Positions 1 through 16,600 are shown, numbered from the stretch's first letter. The stretch is DNA of 64,000 nt from Yamagishiella unicocca (GCA_003116995.1 BDSL01000016.1:1-64000); one strand, 5' to 3'. Program-made: numbers and translations. The notes: a model not told the origin generated them from the sequence alone.

Positions 1-147
1 TATGAGGTGCTGGCGTATGAGGTGCTGGCGTATGATGGTGCTGGCGGATGAGGTGCTGGCGGATGAGGTGCTGGCGGATGAGGTGCTGGCGGATGAGGTG
101 CTGAGCTGGCGGATGAGGTGCTGGCGGATGAGGTGCTGGCGGATGAG
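1..147. repeat. 15-bp minisatellite
   Basis: About nine head-to-tail copies of a 15-bp unit close to ATGAGGTGCTGGCGG, with a few point changes and one partial unit near the middle. It begins at the window edge, so its full length is unknown. It lies downstream (in the minus direction) of the last visible exon of the Old Yellow Enzyme gene and is most simply intronic. Its open frame is a by-product of the 15-bp period, not a gene. Confidence 0.9.
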
Positions 148-377
148 AGCTCACTACTGGGGCACACTGAGGTTCCTGGCCAGGAAGCGGAGTACTGTGT
201 GGTGGGATCTGGGAAGGCAAACAGCAGATAACATCAGGGTCTGTTCCCTCGACCTCCAGCCTGCTGTGCGTCGCACACCAACCGCCTCAGCCTCCAGGCC
301 CGACACGTCCACGTCCCCTCCCTTTCAGCCCGGACAAAACCCTAAAACACACACGCACCCTTCCCCTGCCCCACTCA

Positions 378-3898
<3,521 letters not shown>

Positions 3899-4641
3899 AT
3901 GACTCGCATTGCTCTATTTGGTACCACGGGAACAGCGGGCCAGGGCGTCTTACGCGAGGCGTTGCGAGATGCCGGCATTACCAGCATCATATCCATTGGT
4001 AGGAGACCAAGCGGCAAGGAGGACCCAAAGCTCCGCGACGTCGTTTTGAAAGATCCTTCTGATCTCAGCTCCGTCAGCGGAGAGCTTAAGAGCGTCGACG
4101 CATGTCTTTACTGCTTGGGCGTGTCAGCTTTAGGCATGACCGAGGCTGATTACACTGCAATTACCAAGAATATGACGCTGAAGGTCATCGACTCGATGCT
4201 CCTGGAGAACCCTAAAATGCGCTTCCTATACCTCTCCGGCAATGGCGCCGACGCCACTGCAAGAGCGATGTGGGCGCGTGTAAAAGGCGAGACCGAGAAC
4301 GAGGTGGGGTATTTGGACTGAAAGCACAGGCGTTTTCGTTCACGCCGTGCTGCTCGCTGACAGGTGATTGCTGCCTTGCCCACTTGCAGCTATTCGCTCG
4401 ATCGGGTTATGGCACGGTCGTGTTCCGGCCGGGGCTCATTCAGCCGCTGCACGGCATTCAGGGCCAGCAATCCCTGCTGTACAAGATGACTTACGCGGTC
4501 GCACCGTTGCTGCGGGCCATGGGCCTGCCTGTGACGACGACGGAAATATTAGGGCGAGCGATGCTCGCGGTCGCTAAGAACGGAAGCCCCCAAAAGGTCC
4601 TGGAGAACTCAGATATCAGCAAGTTGGCTGCGGGTGCATAG
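3899..4641 (+). CDS. NAD(P)-binding Rossmann-fold protein (atypical SDR / NmrA-HTATIP2-like)
   Basis: Two exons, 3899-4303 and 4390-4641 (phase 0), give 218 residues. The N-terminus MTRIALFGTTGTAGQG holds the glycine-rich GxTGxxGxxxx dinucleotide-binding loop at residues 8-15, followed by a basic GRR pair typical of NADP preference (inference). Later blocks include DACLYCLGVSA, RFLYLSGNGAD and GYGTVVFRPGLIQP, the usual strand 4, strand 5 and substrate-side elements of atypical short-chain dehydrogenases. The catalytic YxxxK is not obvious; an Arg/Lys-containing WARVKGETENE segment stands at that place. The start is the first ATG before the Rossmann strand; the longer upstream open frame lacks family similarity. 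A TGTAA polyadenylation motif follows 47 bp after the stop. Substrate unknown; a cytosolic single-domain enzyme or redox sensor is likely. Confidence 0.9.
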
Positions 4642-4687
4642 TTCGCAGTCGCTTTGCGGCGCATGGCCATGCCTCAGGTGGCCGTAT

Positions 4688-4692
4688 TGTAA
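4688..4692 (+). terminator. TGTAA polyadenylation signal
   Basis: TGTAA is the usual polyadenylation signal of volvocine algae. This copy lies 47 bp beyond the stop codon of the Rossmann-fold gene. Confidence 0.6.
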
Positions 4693-6952
4693 TTACCGTC
4701 TGCGCAAGTCATAAATGTAGGCACACAGTGATACGGCGCGGATATAGTATTGTACGAAAATGAGGTGGTGCGTGGGGCCATATGTCGTGCGTATTCGGCA
4801 CCTGTCGGCACACAGGATGTTATGTCATCAGCTATTATGATTGGCGAGTATTTATTGTGTATAATGAACACCTGCTGCATCACGTTTTGCCTTTTTTTGC
4901 CCCTGGACTATTGGATGGTTGGCGATTTGCCATTCGTGCGGCTGGGTTTCTGTCTCCTTTGTCTTCTTCAAGGAACGGCGCATCCCCCGATGGTGCTGCC
5001 TGTTGGTCTTGAGCCCACTGTACTAGTAATATTATTCAGTAGGAGTAGTGCGCCAGGTGTGCGTCCGTGCTTACAATTCCAACACGTTCCAGCAGTGAGA
5101 CTGGTGGACACAAATTCGCTATAATGCCGTTATTTGGTCCGGTCATGTCCGGTTGCTTGTTTTGCCCAGTAGCGGCTTCCCGATGGCTGCCGGTACCCCT
5201 TCAAATAACTACGGTGGGTAGAGATGAAGGTGCAACCCGTGATGCCCACCGATTGCTTCACCATGTAGGCCGCGTCGGGAGCTTCTCCTTGCGCATTGTA
5301 AACACTCGTAAAACACTACTGGAAAGAGAAATCGTGTGCTGGCTGTTTGGTGCATTCCCGACGGTGCGCGAGAGATAAGAACAATTGCCGGCACAGTATC
5401 CCGTCGTGTATTTTGTCCTGATCATTCCTCTGACGTAAAGCACGTAATTGTTTTTGGGTGCGACAATTGGTCATGCTGCCAGCCCTTGCCACACCACATC
5501 GCCGTACGCGAGGTGCCTTGCATTCACCTGCTGCAGCCCAGCTTCATACGTACCTGGGCGTATCCAACCAACTTGAGAGTGCAGAGTCCCTGCCCCGATG
5601 ATTGAGGTGCAGGACCCGACAGCGGGTAAGGAGGTCAACTTAATTTGCTGCAACCCGGGAATCACGACTGCGCGCAACGAAGCACATGCATACACCCACA
5701 AGCCTCATGTCAGGCGGTGTCAGATCAGGGCGTGATCTCACACATCGCGGCAGTTGAATGCCGGCCCGCCACCACCACCACACCACCACCACCACGAATT
5801 CCCTGCCAGAATTGCTCGCTCGTGCAGGTTTGCGGGTGGCGGCGGGTGACAACGACGTCCTCGAAAACCAACGAACCTGGCAAATCAATCAACGTAAGAA
5901 ACGGTATGCGCACCTGCTGATGGAGCACATTTCCTTTTTTGTCGTCGGCTAGGTTAAGGGTCGCAGCTGACGTCGTCACGTCCCATCGCATTGTTTTGGT
6001 TACATTTTGTCGCATTTTGGGTACGTGATACATGGGCTGCTGGATTTAGGGTATTCGTTCCCCAGCAAAAGGCGAAGCAGCGGTTATTCAAGATGCGAAG
6101 ATACGGTCTAACACGCCTTTACGACGATTTGGCTGCCATAGGGACGGTCTAACACCCTGGTACTTTACAGCGCACGGTAGTATTATAATACTAATTACCG
6201 AATGGATCGGTGCGACTGCAAATGTAAGCCAGACACGTACATAGGAGGATGTTAAGAAATACGGTTTGCATACGCCAAGCTGTCAGTGCAGGGCGGCCTC
6301 TCTAGAAAAAGGAAATTTTACGGGAATACCATGTTGCGCTCGTCAATGTTGCTGAGAAAGCAACGCTCTCCTGACCGGACAACGTCACATAGGCCTACAA
6401 TGGAAAAATACAATGGAAATGCAGGAAGTACAGAACGCATGGTATGGGGCTTCCAACGGCAAAACAACCGTTATGTTTTTGCCAAAACCGATGCTTGACA
6501 CGAAGCAAGGTTCACATGACAGAGGTAAAGCGTTTAGGTCGAAGTGACGGTACCCGACCAGAAAGTGTAAAGAAGCAAACAGTCAATAGTCACCGGTAAC
6601 AATCTGCTTTGGGCCTGTGCTTGTATGGGTTTCTCCTCCTTGTTTTCCCTGCGGCTTTTTGGACGTCTGTTGGCTGCTACTGCTGCTAGTGCTGGCTTCT
6701 CGTACGTTCTCGGTGTGTGCTTTTGTTCTGGGCTCGCCCGGGCTCGCGGACACTCTAGCATCCGCAACATGTCCGTAACCTCACCATATATAAGGAAAGT
6801 TTATGTGCACAATTCGGTAACTCTCACTGCGATCGCCCCATCACACTTACGGTATACCATACCAAGGTAGTGTATACCGTTGTTACGCAGCCCTTAATGG
6901 AGGTAAATAAGCAGAATCGTCAATAAGATCCTAATATGATGTTGCAGCGTCC
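4693..6952. other. Long intergenic region, no supported gene
   Basis: About 2.3 kb of lower-GC DNA. A short CCA-rich run sits at 5758-5795. Minus-strand frames at 5471-5701 and 5725-6033 have a somewhat protein-like composition but no family match, no matching splice phases and no start context. A TATA-like ATATATAAGG occurs near 6785 on the plus strand with no gene after it. I support nothing else here. Confidence 0.5.
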
Positions 6953-7255
6953 TCAAGCATGGGCCAACGGGTCGCGCACCTCCCGGCACAAGTCCTTGAG
7001 CGGGAACTCGCCCTACCTTGATCATGGCCCGCCAAATGTCATCTTCCAGGGCCCGAATCGTGACATTCGACGGGGTCTCGTCCGTGAGGAACTTCTCGAT
7101 CATGTCCGGAGTACAATGTTCGGAGCGCGGGACAAGATAGAAGAGAGGTCCATGTCGTCCGGGGGCCTGACCATGTGAGAGCCGGGACTGAGCCCAGTAA
7201 ACGCCCCGAAGGATACCGGAAAGCCTAAGCTTAAAAATCTCAACAGAGGCGCCAT
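6953..7255 (-). pseudogene. Short gene or gene relic broken by two frameshifts
   Basis: From ATG at 7255-7253 the minus strand reads MAPLLRFLSLGFPVSFGAF and on to SILSRAPNIVLRT, then meets TGA. One frame over, the text continues at once as MIEKFLTDETPSNVTIRALE and DDIWRAMIK. About 7 bp later a third frame gives EFPLKDLCREVRDPLAHA and a TGA at 6955-6953. Pieces that abut this exactly, with ordinary protein composition, suggest a compact single-exon gene of about 100 residues that has a one-base loss near 7104 and a four-base gain near 7012. I do not recognise the family. It could be a decayed gene, a mobile-element fragment, or an intact gene with sequence errors. Confidence 0.45.
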
Positions 7256-8776
7256 CCTGCCCGAACAGCGGCCGCGACGGACGCGAAATTCACAGCCAAC
7301 CGACTCCACGGCCGCCAGGCATCACAGAACGAAACATTCCCCAGGAAACGGCGGAAAAGGGTGACAACACACGGTTAAATCTTTGGTTTGCCGTCGTTCC
7401 GTAAGGCTTCACCTTAAGTTGTTCTTGGAGGATGGCGGCACTTGCACGCCGGCAAAGGTTACTCAGCACTACGCAAGCCTGTTATATGTTTGCAAAGCGT
7501 TCTGGCAAAAACGTCCCATGTGTTGTAAGATGAGCGGGGACGAGCTCCACAGCTCCTTACATGGGTGCGCCTTCTGGTTATAGAGAGGTACGACAATTCG
7601 ACGCTGCCGCCAATATCCGACACGGCTGGAGACGTCTGTATACGCATTCTGGTTTTGGATTGTCGCGACTGCACTTGCTCATCAATTCAGCTTGGGCGCC
7701 TTCTGAATACGTATTCCGATGCTTCGGCTTCTGGTAGCCCTCTGACCGCTGGTACAATGAGAAGAAACTCTAGCGTTAACAAGCCTCTACATAGTTTCGC
7801 TGGCGTTTGATTCGGTGCCGCCGACAGGCTGGCAGCTACGGGTGGGTTTCCAGGTCTCTGTGCACCGGTACTCGGCCGCAGTTTTCTATCACCTTCATAA
7901 ACAGCTGAATGAGTGAAGACCAGCTCATATGCTTATTTGCTACGGGCCCTGCTCCATAACGTGAATGTGTTAATAAGAGTGAGACCTGCGGGCTTTCGCT
8001 GGTCGCTTTTCCAATGGCGTCGCAGGAGCTGTCTCGACTGCGCATCAACGGCCTCGACACCTCCGCAGGATTTGTACCCAAGATCCAGACACATTACATC
8101 CAGAAAGCATGTTACAGGTGCGTCCGCCTCTTCGGCCTCTTCGGCCTAAGGCTCGAAGCAGCCGTGCCACACCAGCAGTTAATAAAGCAGATCTGAGAGG
8201 AGATGTATTGCAATGAGGGAGCACGCACGCTGTAACTGCGCTTTGCACAGAGATGAACCGAAAGGTTTGGCAGGTTACGAACTTGTCCCTGCTCCACGCT
8301 TGCATCACTAAGCACCAACCAAGTGGTGATGCGGCACTCTGGTCCATTGACATTCATCCACTGCATTGACCGATCGGCGTGAGCACGCATGCGTGCTGGC
8401 AGTTTAGCCCTCAGCGGCGTACAGTTTAACACCGACGTACACTGCCTTACTTGTGGCTCAGTCCTTCCTAGCATACGCACCGCGTCCAGGCTCAGCTACC
8501 TTGCACCTCCAACCAAATGCCACGTGGAACGCAGGGCACCGCTGATGCGTCCTTATAACACGTGCCCTGCCGGTCCCGGTCACGCAACACAGATGTATAG
8601 ACACCTTCCGGTGCCTTATCGCCCCTCACCTTCCGCCATCATCTGAAACACCTACTAGCCGTCGTGCCTGCATCAAGACACCGCAGAGCAGCAACGTGCA
8701 CCTCCATTTCGTCCGAACAGTTATGCCGTCTTGACCTCGCCATACCATACCGACAAACGGTTATCATACGCTGGTG
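7256..8776. other. Intergenic region, nothing recognised
   Basis: About 1.5 kb without a frame that resembles a known protein, and without tandem repeats. It includes the upstream region of the secreted-protein exon that begins at 8777 or 8879. Confidence 0.5.
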
Positions 8777-8878
8777 ATGATCTGCTGCAACGCGGCCCCA
8801 CGGCAGCAGCGGCCCCTCCGCCAGCATGGCACCCGCAGCAGCTGGGTTTGGGGCCCTCGGCAAAGCACTTCCCTAATC

Positions 8879-9533
8879 ATGATCTTAGCGGCCTGCTGCT
8901 GTATCGTCGAGAGTTTAGCCGCCGACGACAGCGCAGCGACGACACCTCCTGGCACTGCTGGCTCCTCCCAGCTTTGCTACATCGCCTCTGCTCACCAGCT
9001 GGTTCAGGCGCTAGGCCGTCCGGATTGCAACATCCTCCGAGTTTCCGGCCAAGGACTGACCCTCAAGCAGCGCGATTGGATTGAGGCGACGCAGGGCCTT
9101 CCAGGCAACCGTGTGTCTCTAACCCGGAACGTCACTCTTCTGGGGTGGGTTGCTGCCGGTACGGTGCTGGACTGTGGCTACCTCAAAAGCCGCATCATCG
9201 TTGGCGAGCACGTGACCGTAACCGTTGAGAATCTGTTTCTGCCCAACTGTCGCCAACCGTCAGCGATCACGGGCAGCGGCCTGGACCTCCTGTACCTGAC
9301 CAGCAACACCAGCATGCTCATCTTCAACAACGCGGTCTTGTCCTACCCAGTCTGCATGCCGGGCGAGACGACGTACAAGTTCACGGTGTTGATACCGACG
9401 ATTCATCGACCCGCGTCGGTGCCAGGCACCCAGGATCTGCACGTGGTGCCTGACGAATTTTGCCTACCCGATCTCGGGTACACTCCGAACTGTTGGAGCG
9501 AGGCTGTCGTGTTCGACGACTTTGCGATTGATG
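8879..9533 (+). CDS. Predicted secreted or membrane-anchored protein, first long exon, family unknown
   Basis: The ATG at 8879 opens with MILAACCCIVESLAA, a short hydrophobic leader that looks like a signal peptide; an in-frame ATG at 8777 would put about 34 polar residues before it and is less likely. The mature part has several Cys, N-glycosylation sequons (NVT, NTS), and alternating hydrophobic strands around VTLLGWVAAGTVLDCGYLKS, IIVGEHVTVTVENLFLPNC and MLIFNNAVL, which suggest a beta-helix-like extracellular domain (inference). The exon ends at a GTGGGT donor in phase 1. A possible second exon starts at 9623 after a TTTCAG acceptor, but no convincing continuation is seen before the convergent bZIP gene. 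The model is therefore incomplete, and the gene may be truncated. Confidence 0.55.
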
Positions 9534-10628
9534 GTGGGTGGCTAGATGCTATGCCAAGCTGGGGTTTGGTACAAGTAATCCCGCCCCTGCCGGTCCCTGC
9601 CGCCTGCGTTCATGTTTCAGACAGCCACAGCTACGGTGACCTACCTGTAGGCCGAGGGCAACAGACGGGCAGAGGGCACAGCGTTACAGGGCATACAGCA
9701 ACCCGTCGGCGGCTCGGCACAGTATGCACAGAGTCGGCATGAATGGGCTCGGTTGCTCCTCGTTCAGAAAGGAGGCTCCGGTAATGCGAGCCCGCCAGGC
9801 AGGCAGCGTAGCTGCTATAGCTCGGACGGATACACTCTGGCTCGGACGGATGCACAGGCAAACACGGCATCGGGCTTGAGCCTTTCCGCTGCTGGCTTCT
9901 GGCTGACCGGCGGGCATGTGGAATCAGCCGGAAACGTGAACACCAAAACTGCACAAACCGGGACGGAGAAAAACCAGAAACAGACAAACAACTCCTTTGC
10001 TTTGGAGTCCGCACGGGGTCCCTTGCGGGGGCCGTCGTCAGCCACGAGCGCTGCGCAGTGCTGCGACGTATTAGCAATCTTCCGGAAGCAATCAACGAGG
10101 AGGGCCGACATAGCAGCCCGCAGTGGGTTGCGGGTTTGCGATAACTCGAGTTCGTTGGTGCCACACAGCATCGTACTGTCCGATGCAGGCATGACTCCCC
10201 GTAGTCCTGGCAGTCATGGCGGGCTTGGCATTGCCTCCTCACAACCGTGCACCCGCCCCGAACAGCCAATACCATCCAGCTGCACCCAGATCAGCGAGCC
10301 GCAGACGCGCCTTAGCCAGCGCCGGCAGCATGCGCCCGCCATACTGCGCCCGTGGCATCTTAAAAATCCCGGGCAATATGTGCAACTGCCTGCACGCCGT
10401 AAGCCTCCCGCGTGCCTGCACATCGATGCGCAAATCAATGACCCCAGGGGGCTAAGCCGGCATTAGCTCGCACATTAGGCGCCCGGTCGAATCCGCCCCT
10501 CCCCCGAGGTCCGACCATCGCTGCCGCGTACAGGCGCCAATCTGTGAACGAGGCCAAGTCCAGGGAGGCCGACGGCAGTGACTGCCGGCCCATGGCTGCC
10601 CAGTGTGGGCGCTCCGCCAGGCACTTCG
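9534..10628. other. Gap between convergent genes
   Basis: It may hold a small exon near 9623-9647 of the secreted-protein gene and the 3' untranslated region of the minus-strand bZIP gene. A minus-strand frame at 10239-10433 has fair composition, but it ends before the bZIP stop and has no partner exon. Nothing else is supported. Confidence 0.45.
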
Positions 10629-13600
10629 TCAACTACCCGAAGGAGGCTTCCCGCGCGACGAGTCCTCGCCTGGGGCGCCGGCGGCGCCGTCCTCTTGGGC
10701 CTTGCGCTCCAGCTCCGCTGCCGTACCAATGCCGTACGGAGATGCGCCGCGCACTGGCACAGGGTGTGTCAGCTGCACCTGGCGGCCGACGCCGACGACG
10801 TCGACGCCGCGGTTGCCGCCGACTCTCCATGCTCCGCCGCTGCTGCTGCGCCCCGCGGCACCAATCGCAGCCTCGGGCGATTGCGCTGCGCCGCCGCCGC
10901 CGCTCTGGGTTGCTCCGCCGCCGCCCCGACGGCCACGCGCTCCTGAGCGGCCGCCACCAGGATGCCCACCTGCCGTTACGCCGAGGGCGGCACATGCACT
11001 GAGAGGACGTAGGTCGCCCTAAGCTAGGCCGCTATATCGGCATCACCACCCACCCAAAATTTTACTACGCTGTGCTAAGTGCACGTCCTGTAGCCTATAT
11101 AAGACACCGCAGGTAGGAGGTAGCGATAGAAGGTACAACAACCCGAGCGCGTCCCGCGTACCCGCAGTGGTCGCTTGCTGCTGGTCCCGCCGGGGCTTGC
11201 GCCGGGCGGCCTCCTGCCCCACAGCCATCTGCAGGTTGGGCCAGAGCACATGACGGGCGGGCGGCGGGGTCGGCAGCAGCATCTGCCGTTATGAAACCAA
11301 GCAGCCGCAGCCATACATGACGGGCGCGACCAGCCCAACACACAGCACATCCCGTATAGTTTGGGGCCCACTGTAACGGTTACTACTACATCCCAGCCAG
11401 CAGCAGACCTGCAGCAAGCCCAGCGCGCCGAAGGGGCTCGCGGCCAAGGGTGCCAGCCTGGGTGCAGGCAGCGACTGCCCGATTGATGCGGCGGCAGCAG
11501 CAGCAGCAGCAGAGCCGTGCAGCGACGGTGGTGGTTGTGGTGGCGGCAGCGGCAACGGCAACGGCGGTGGTGAGTTGCGTAGCGTCGGCGGCGACGTCAC
11601 GGATCTGGCGTGGGGCAACTCCACTTCAGCCGTAAGGGGGACAGCGGCGGCAGCGCAGTCGCCGAGGCCGCCATGGAACGGCAGACCTCTGCTATCGAGT
11701 GCCGCTGCCGTCGCCGCCGCCGCCGACGGCCCAGCGGTGGCGGACAGGCCCGTCCCCGGGGAGGGCATCGCGGGGAGGAGGCCGCCGTACTGCATCGCAG
11801 CGGTGGTGGCGGCGGCCGCCGCCCTGGCAGCTGGGTCAGCCCAAGAAAGGAAGGGCGTTTGATGCATGGCGGTGCCGCCATGAGGGGATCTGTACGGCGG
11901 CACTGGCGGCGATAAGGCTTCCGGAAGCAGGAATGGCGCGGGCATCTGCGCGGCGGCGGCGGCGCCGCCGCCGCCGGCAACCGCCGCCCCGCCCCCTACA
12001 GCAGCCGCTTGGCTGTCTTGTAGGCCCATCAGGGGAGGCATCAGTCCTCCGCCTCCGCCACTGAAATAGGCCGACATCGCCGCTGCCGTGGCTGCAGCCA
12101 TTGTCGCTGGGTTATCCCCCTCGTGTGCCCCTGGGGACATGAAGGGTTGCGGATGCTGCGGACCTCCGATGCCCCCGGCGGCAGGGAAGCCACCGCCTGC
12201 TGCCGCTGCTGCGGCTGCTGCTGCTGCTGCGGCGGCGGCGGCCTGGCTTACGTCACTGAGGTCTTGCGTGTCCTGGATAGGCAATGTTGGGGATGCACAC
12301 GACGGGACGGGAGAAGCAGATAGCCGGCAACGGGTCATCTAGCTCAGCGCTCGGGAGGGACAAGCAAAAGCCACCTTATGTAATGCAACAAGCGCCAATG
12401 TGTGGGTTACAGGTGCGGGCTTGCACGCACAACAAACACCGGCCAACCAAGACTGGGGCAAGAGGAATGCCGCGGTCCTTTCCGTGCCCACGACCTAGCA
12501 CGGCCTTTCATTCAAGCCGATCGCCCAGACCGCCCACCATGGATGCCACGGCTGCCATGGCCGCCAGCAGAACGTCCATGGAATCCATTCGGCCTCCGGC
12601 GGCGAGGGCCTGCGCGCCGCCGCCGCCGCCGCCGTCAGCGCCGCCGCCACCACTGCCGCCGCCGCCACCAGGGCCTCCGTGCCCTGCGGGCCCCGCCGCC
12701 GCCGCCGGTCCCCCTGATCCAGTCCCCGCCGCGGCAGCGGCGGACGTGACCGCATCTCCAAGAATGGATAGCGGCAGTGCTGGCGCGCGCCCTGACACGG
12801 CAGTAGCAGCGCAGCCTTTGATGAGTCACACCCGCCCACGCATCGGAGATGTACGACACATACCACACTTTACGCAGCAACCAGCATACGCGTGTAGCGT
12901 CGTCTTGCCTACCTGCCGTGGGGTCCAGTGAAGACGCCGGCATGCCAGTTAGGGTGCCCAGTGGTAGCGGCGGCAGCCGCCCCAGCAGCTGCTGCTGCTG
13001 CTGCTGTTGCTGCTCCACCGCCGCCGCGGTCGCAACGCCGGCGCCGTGCCCTTGTTCCTGTTGACTAGCGACCTCCAATTTGGGCCTCGCCTCAGCCGCC
13101 TCAGCCGCCTCCGCCGCTTCCGCCGCCTCCGCCTCCGCCTCCGCCACCATCGCCGCCACTTGCTGCATCTCCGCATCATCTGCGTCCGAACCGTCCGCCA
13201 GCTGCCGCCGTATCCCTATCCTGCCAATCTCATCGAGCTCTACCCCGCAACCGCCTCGCCCGCCCCCGGCGCCACCGCCCCATCCCTCCCCGGACTCCGG
13301 CTGCTGCGCCTGCCGCTCCAAATGCCGCTGGCGCAGGTGTGGGCTCAGCGGTGAGAGCTGGTTCGACGGCGACGGCGGTGGCAGCGGCCGTGGTGATGGT
13401 ATGAAGGGCGCTAAGTTGTCCAGAAGCTCGGCCATGTCCAGGGTGCCCGCCTGGGGGCGTTTCGGTTAGGGAAGCACCAAAAGCCGCGTGTCAAGATGGT
13501 TTCAAAAAGTCAGTTGGCGAGGTCGTTGGCTGTTGGCTGTTGGCTGCTAATTTGGGTTAAAAACCTCCCAGCTGCCTCATCCTGTCGCTGCCGAACTGGC

Positions 13601-16600
13601 TGACCCAAAAGCATCGACACAAGCAAAGCCGCCGTCTCACCTCCAGCCCGGACAGCACCTCGTCGGCAGTGTACGGCAGCTTGGAGCCCGCGCCGGGCAT
13701 ATCCCAGCATCCCTGAACCACCATCTGTGCACACACACACACACACGGCCGGCGCGGGGCGGAGGGGAGGGGAGCTCAGCTGCCGGTGTAAGTTGTGCTC
13801 ACCGCACCCCAGCATCCAACGCCTGCATACAGCTTCCCGTACCGTCCTGTTTCCCTTGGCCTGCCTCTCTCGCCCTCCCCCAAAGCCGTTCTTCGCTCCG
13901 GTAGGGCCCCTAAACCCTAAAGCCCCCTCTCCCTCCCGGCCCCTACCTTGAGCACCTCCTTGAGCTGCACCTCCCGCTTGTACATGTGCTGCAGGGTGGC
14001 CACCTGCATCCGCAGCTCCTCATTGCGAGCCGCGACGCTGTCCAGCTGGGCCTTATGCGACGAGGCGGGGCGGGGCGCAAGGACGGCCGCATTGGACGGA
14101 GCCAGGAGCGCGTCGCCTGCCTTCCTGGTTCTTCTCAGCAGCACTGCACTTCTCAGCAACACTGCACTTCTCAGCAGCACTGCAATGCACAAAACATCTG
14201 CCCAGGGATAGCACTCTGGGGGCCAACCACTGCCCGCGCCCCCCTCCCTCGCCGTACCTGCATGTGCGAGATGAACTCCATCTTCTTGGCCCGGCACTTG
14301 CGGGCGGCCAGCCGGTTGCGCTCGCGGCGCAGCCTGAAGGGGGTGGGGGTGAGTAGCTGGGGTGGTGGGTAGAGTAGAGGAAGGGCATGTGACGGGGCAG
14401 GGAGGGAGGGAGTGCGTGGTAGAGGCTGGTGAGAGGCAAGGACGCTGTCACTCCTCCTCAAAAGGCGGTTGACGGTAGCTCAATTGGCGGTTACCTCAGG
14501 GCCCCAAACCGAAACTCACCGGCTCCTCGCTAACCGCGGTTTAACTGCTTCCCCACCCGCCCACTTACACACTCTTGTCACCACTTCTCACAGGCCTCGA
14601 CCCCTCAACCACCGCGGCGGCGGCAGCTTCGGCGGCGGCCGTCGCTGTGGCCACCGCCGCTGCCGCCGTGCCGCCGCCGCCGGACATCCCGGCAGGGCTA
14701 CCGGGCTCCAGGGGCGGCGCCGCCGCCGCCGCCACCGCCGCCGCAGTCCTTCGTCTCTTGTTGGGCCGCCCCGCTGCTGCGTTCTCCAACCCAGGCTGGG
14801 CGTTCGTCCGCCCGCCGGTGGCGGCGCTGGCGCCGCCAGTGAAAGTCCGTTTGGCTCCAACGCCACCGCCGCCACCGCCACCGCCGCCACCGCCGCCACC
14901 GCCGCCACCGCCGCCACTGCCACCGCCGCCACCGCCGCTGCCGCCACTGCCGCTGCCGCCGGCTGGACTGCCAGGGACTTGGATCTTCGGACGAAATGGC
15001 GGCAGGGGGGGCAGCCGCGGCGGCAGCGGTGGCCACATGTCTGCGTTGATGGCGCTACCAGGATCCAAACTGGATCTGGGGGCCGCAGGATTCCCTGGAG
15101 CCCTGAGCTCGGGGCCGCCGCCGGCGTCGTGGGTGCGGGCCGCTGCCCCCGCAGCACCCGCCCATGGGTCTGTGCTACTACTCCTGCCGTTGTCGCCGCC
15201 GGCTCCTCCCCCGTACGGGTCACCCCCGTCACGCTCCTCTCCGTCGCCGCCATCGCCCTCATCGCTGCCCCGCTCACTAGGATCCATGCCGTACAGATCG
15301 CGAGCCACAGCCGCAATGGTGGCCACCGCTTGTGCCGCCGCCTGCCGGGGTGGGCGGCGAACAGCCGAGCCTTCTTCCAACCCCGCCCCCGCCCCCGCCC
15401 CCGGCGAAGCGGCGACCCTGCTGCCACCAACGCCCGAGGGCGTGGTGGTGGACGCCGGCAGGGCCCGTGCCGTCAGTGGTACGGCACTGGGAGGCAGGGG
15501 TGCGTGCGCCGTAGCTCCGTGTTGCTGCGGAGCCCGAGCGTGCGGCGGCGGCCTCTCCGAGCTGAGGGTATGGGGCGGCGGCCTCGCGCCTGCTGCAGTA
15601 GCTGGCTGCTGCTGGGGGCGGCTGACGTGCTGAGGGTGGTGGTGTGGGACGCCGCTGGTGTGACGCAGGGGCAGGACCATTCGCGGACGATGGTTTGGAT
15701 AATGGTGGTGGTGGTGGTGGTGTTGATGGGGCCTCTGCAGCGGCTGTTGGGGGGGCCGGTGCGGGTGATGTGCAAATACACTGCCCGTCCGTGCGATCTG
15801 TCTTGCAAATTGCTGCTGCTGCTGGTTAGGCTGTTGTTGGTTAGGCTGTTGTTGGTTAAGCTGTTGTTGGTTAGGCTGCTGGAAGGGGCGCACAGCGACG
15901 TGGTGACTGATGCCGGTGCCTCCCACTGCCGTTCCACCGCCGTACATCGCCTCAGTGCGGCGCTGCGGCACCACGCCGCCCCCATCGGGCAGCGGCTCAG
16001 AGGGCAGCAGGATGAGCTGCCCGTTGCTGCCCCCGTTGCTGCCCCCGCCGCCGTCGCCACCCAGGCTCATGGCGCCCAGGTCACGGCTGGGGGTGGCCAG
16101 ATGCGGAGGCGGCGGAGGCGGAGGCAGCAGCGGCGGCGGCGTGCTGGCCGGGGCGCTCAGGGTTGATGTACGGAGCAGCCGACTCAGCGCGTCCCTCGAC
16201 ACCAGCGGGGACGGCGGCGGGGCCGGGCCAGCGGTGGAGGCGGAGGCGGCAACAGCGGTTGCTGATTCCGGCAGCAGAAACGGTGGCGGCCGCGACGGCA
16301 CAGGCCCCTGCGGCTGCAGCGGGGGAGGCGGGGGCGTGGCCGCCTCCGCCTCTGCTGCTGCCGCGGCCGTCGCCACGGCTGCGAACGGTGTGACGGCATG
16401 CATGGCACCGCTGCCCCCGCTGCCGCCGCTGCCGCCGCTGCCGCCGCTGCCGCCGCTGCCGCCGCTGCCGCCGCTGCCGCTGCCGCCGCCGCCGCTGCCG
16501 CCGCCGCCACCGCCGCCGCCGCCGCCAGCGGAAGCGGAAGCGAGTTCCTTCATCAGGGCAGCATTATCTGGTGCCGGCAGGGGCCCCCCCGAGGTGCAGT

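Noticed and set aside
5471..6033. Two minus-strand frames suggesting a gene
   Set aside because: Composition is plausible, but there is no recognisable motif, the frames do not join at phased splice sites, and one runs through a CCA-repeat antisense poly-Val stretch.
10239..10433. Minus-strand frame with protein-like composition
   Set aside because: It lies beyond the stop codon of the bZIP gene, has no family match, and no start or splice partner was found.
11450..12323. Plus-strand ORFs opposite the bZIP exons
   Set aside because: They are antisense shadows of Ala/Gly/Gln-rich coding DNA; the minus strand has the splice sites and the bZIP domain.
13905..13925. Telomere-like CCCTAAA repeats
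   Set aside because: Only two imperfect units inside a bZIP intron; too short for an interstitial telomeric tract.
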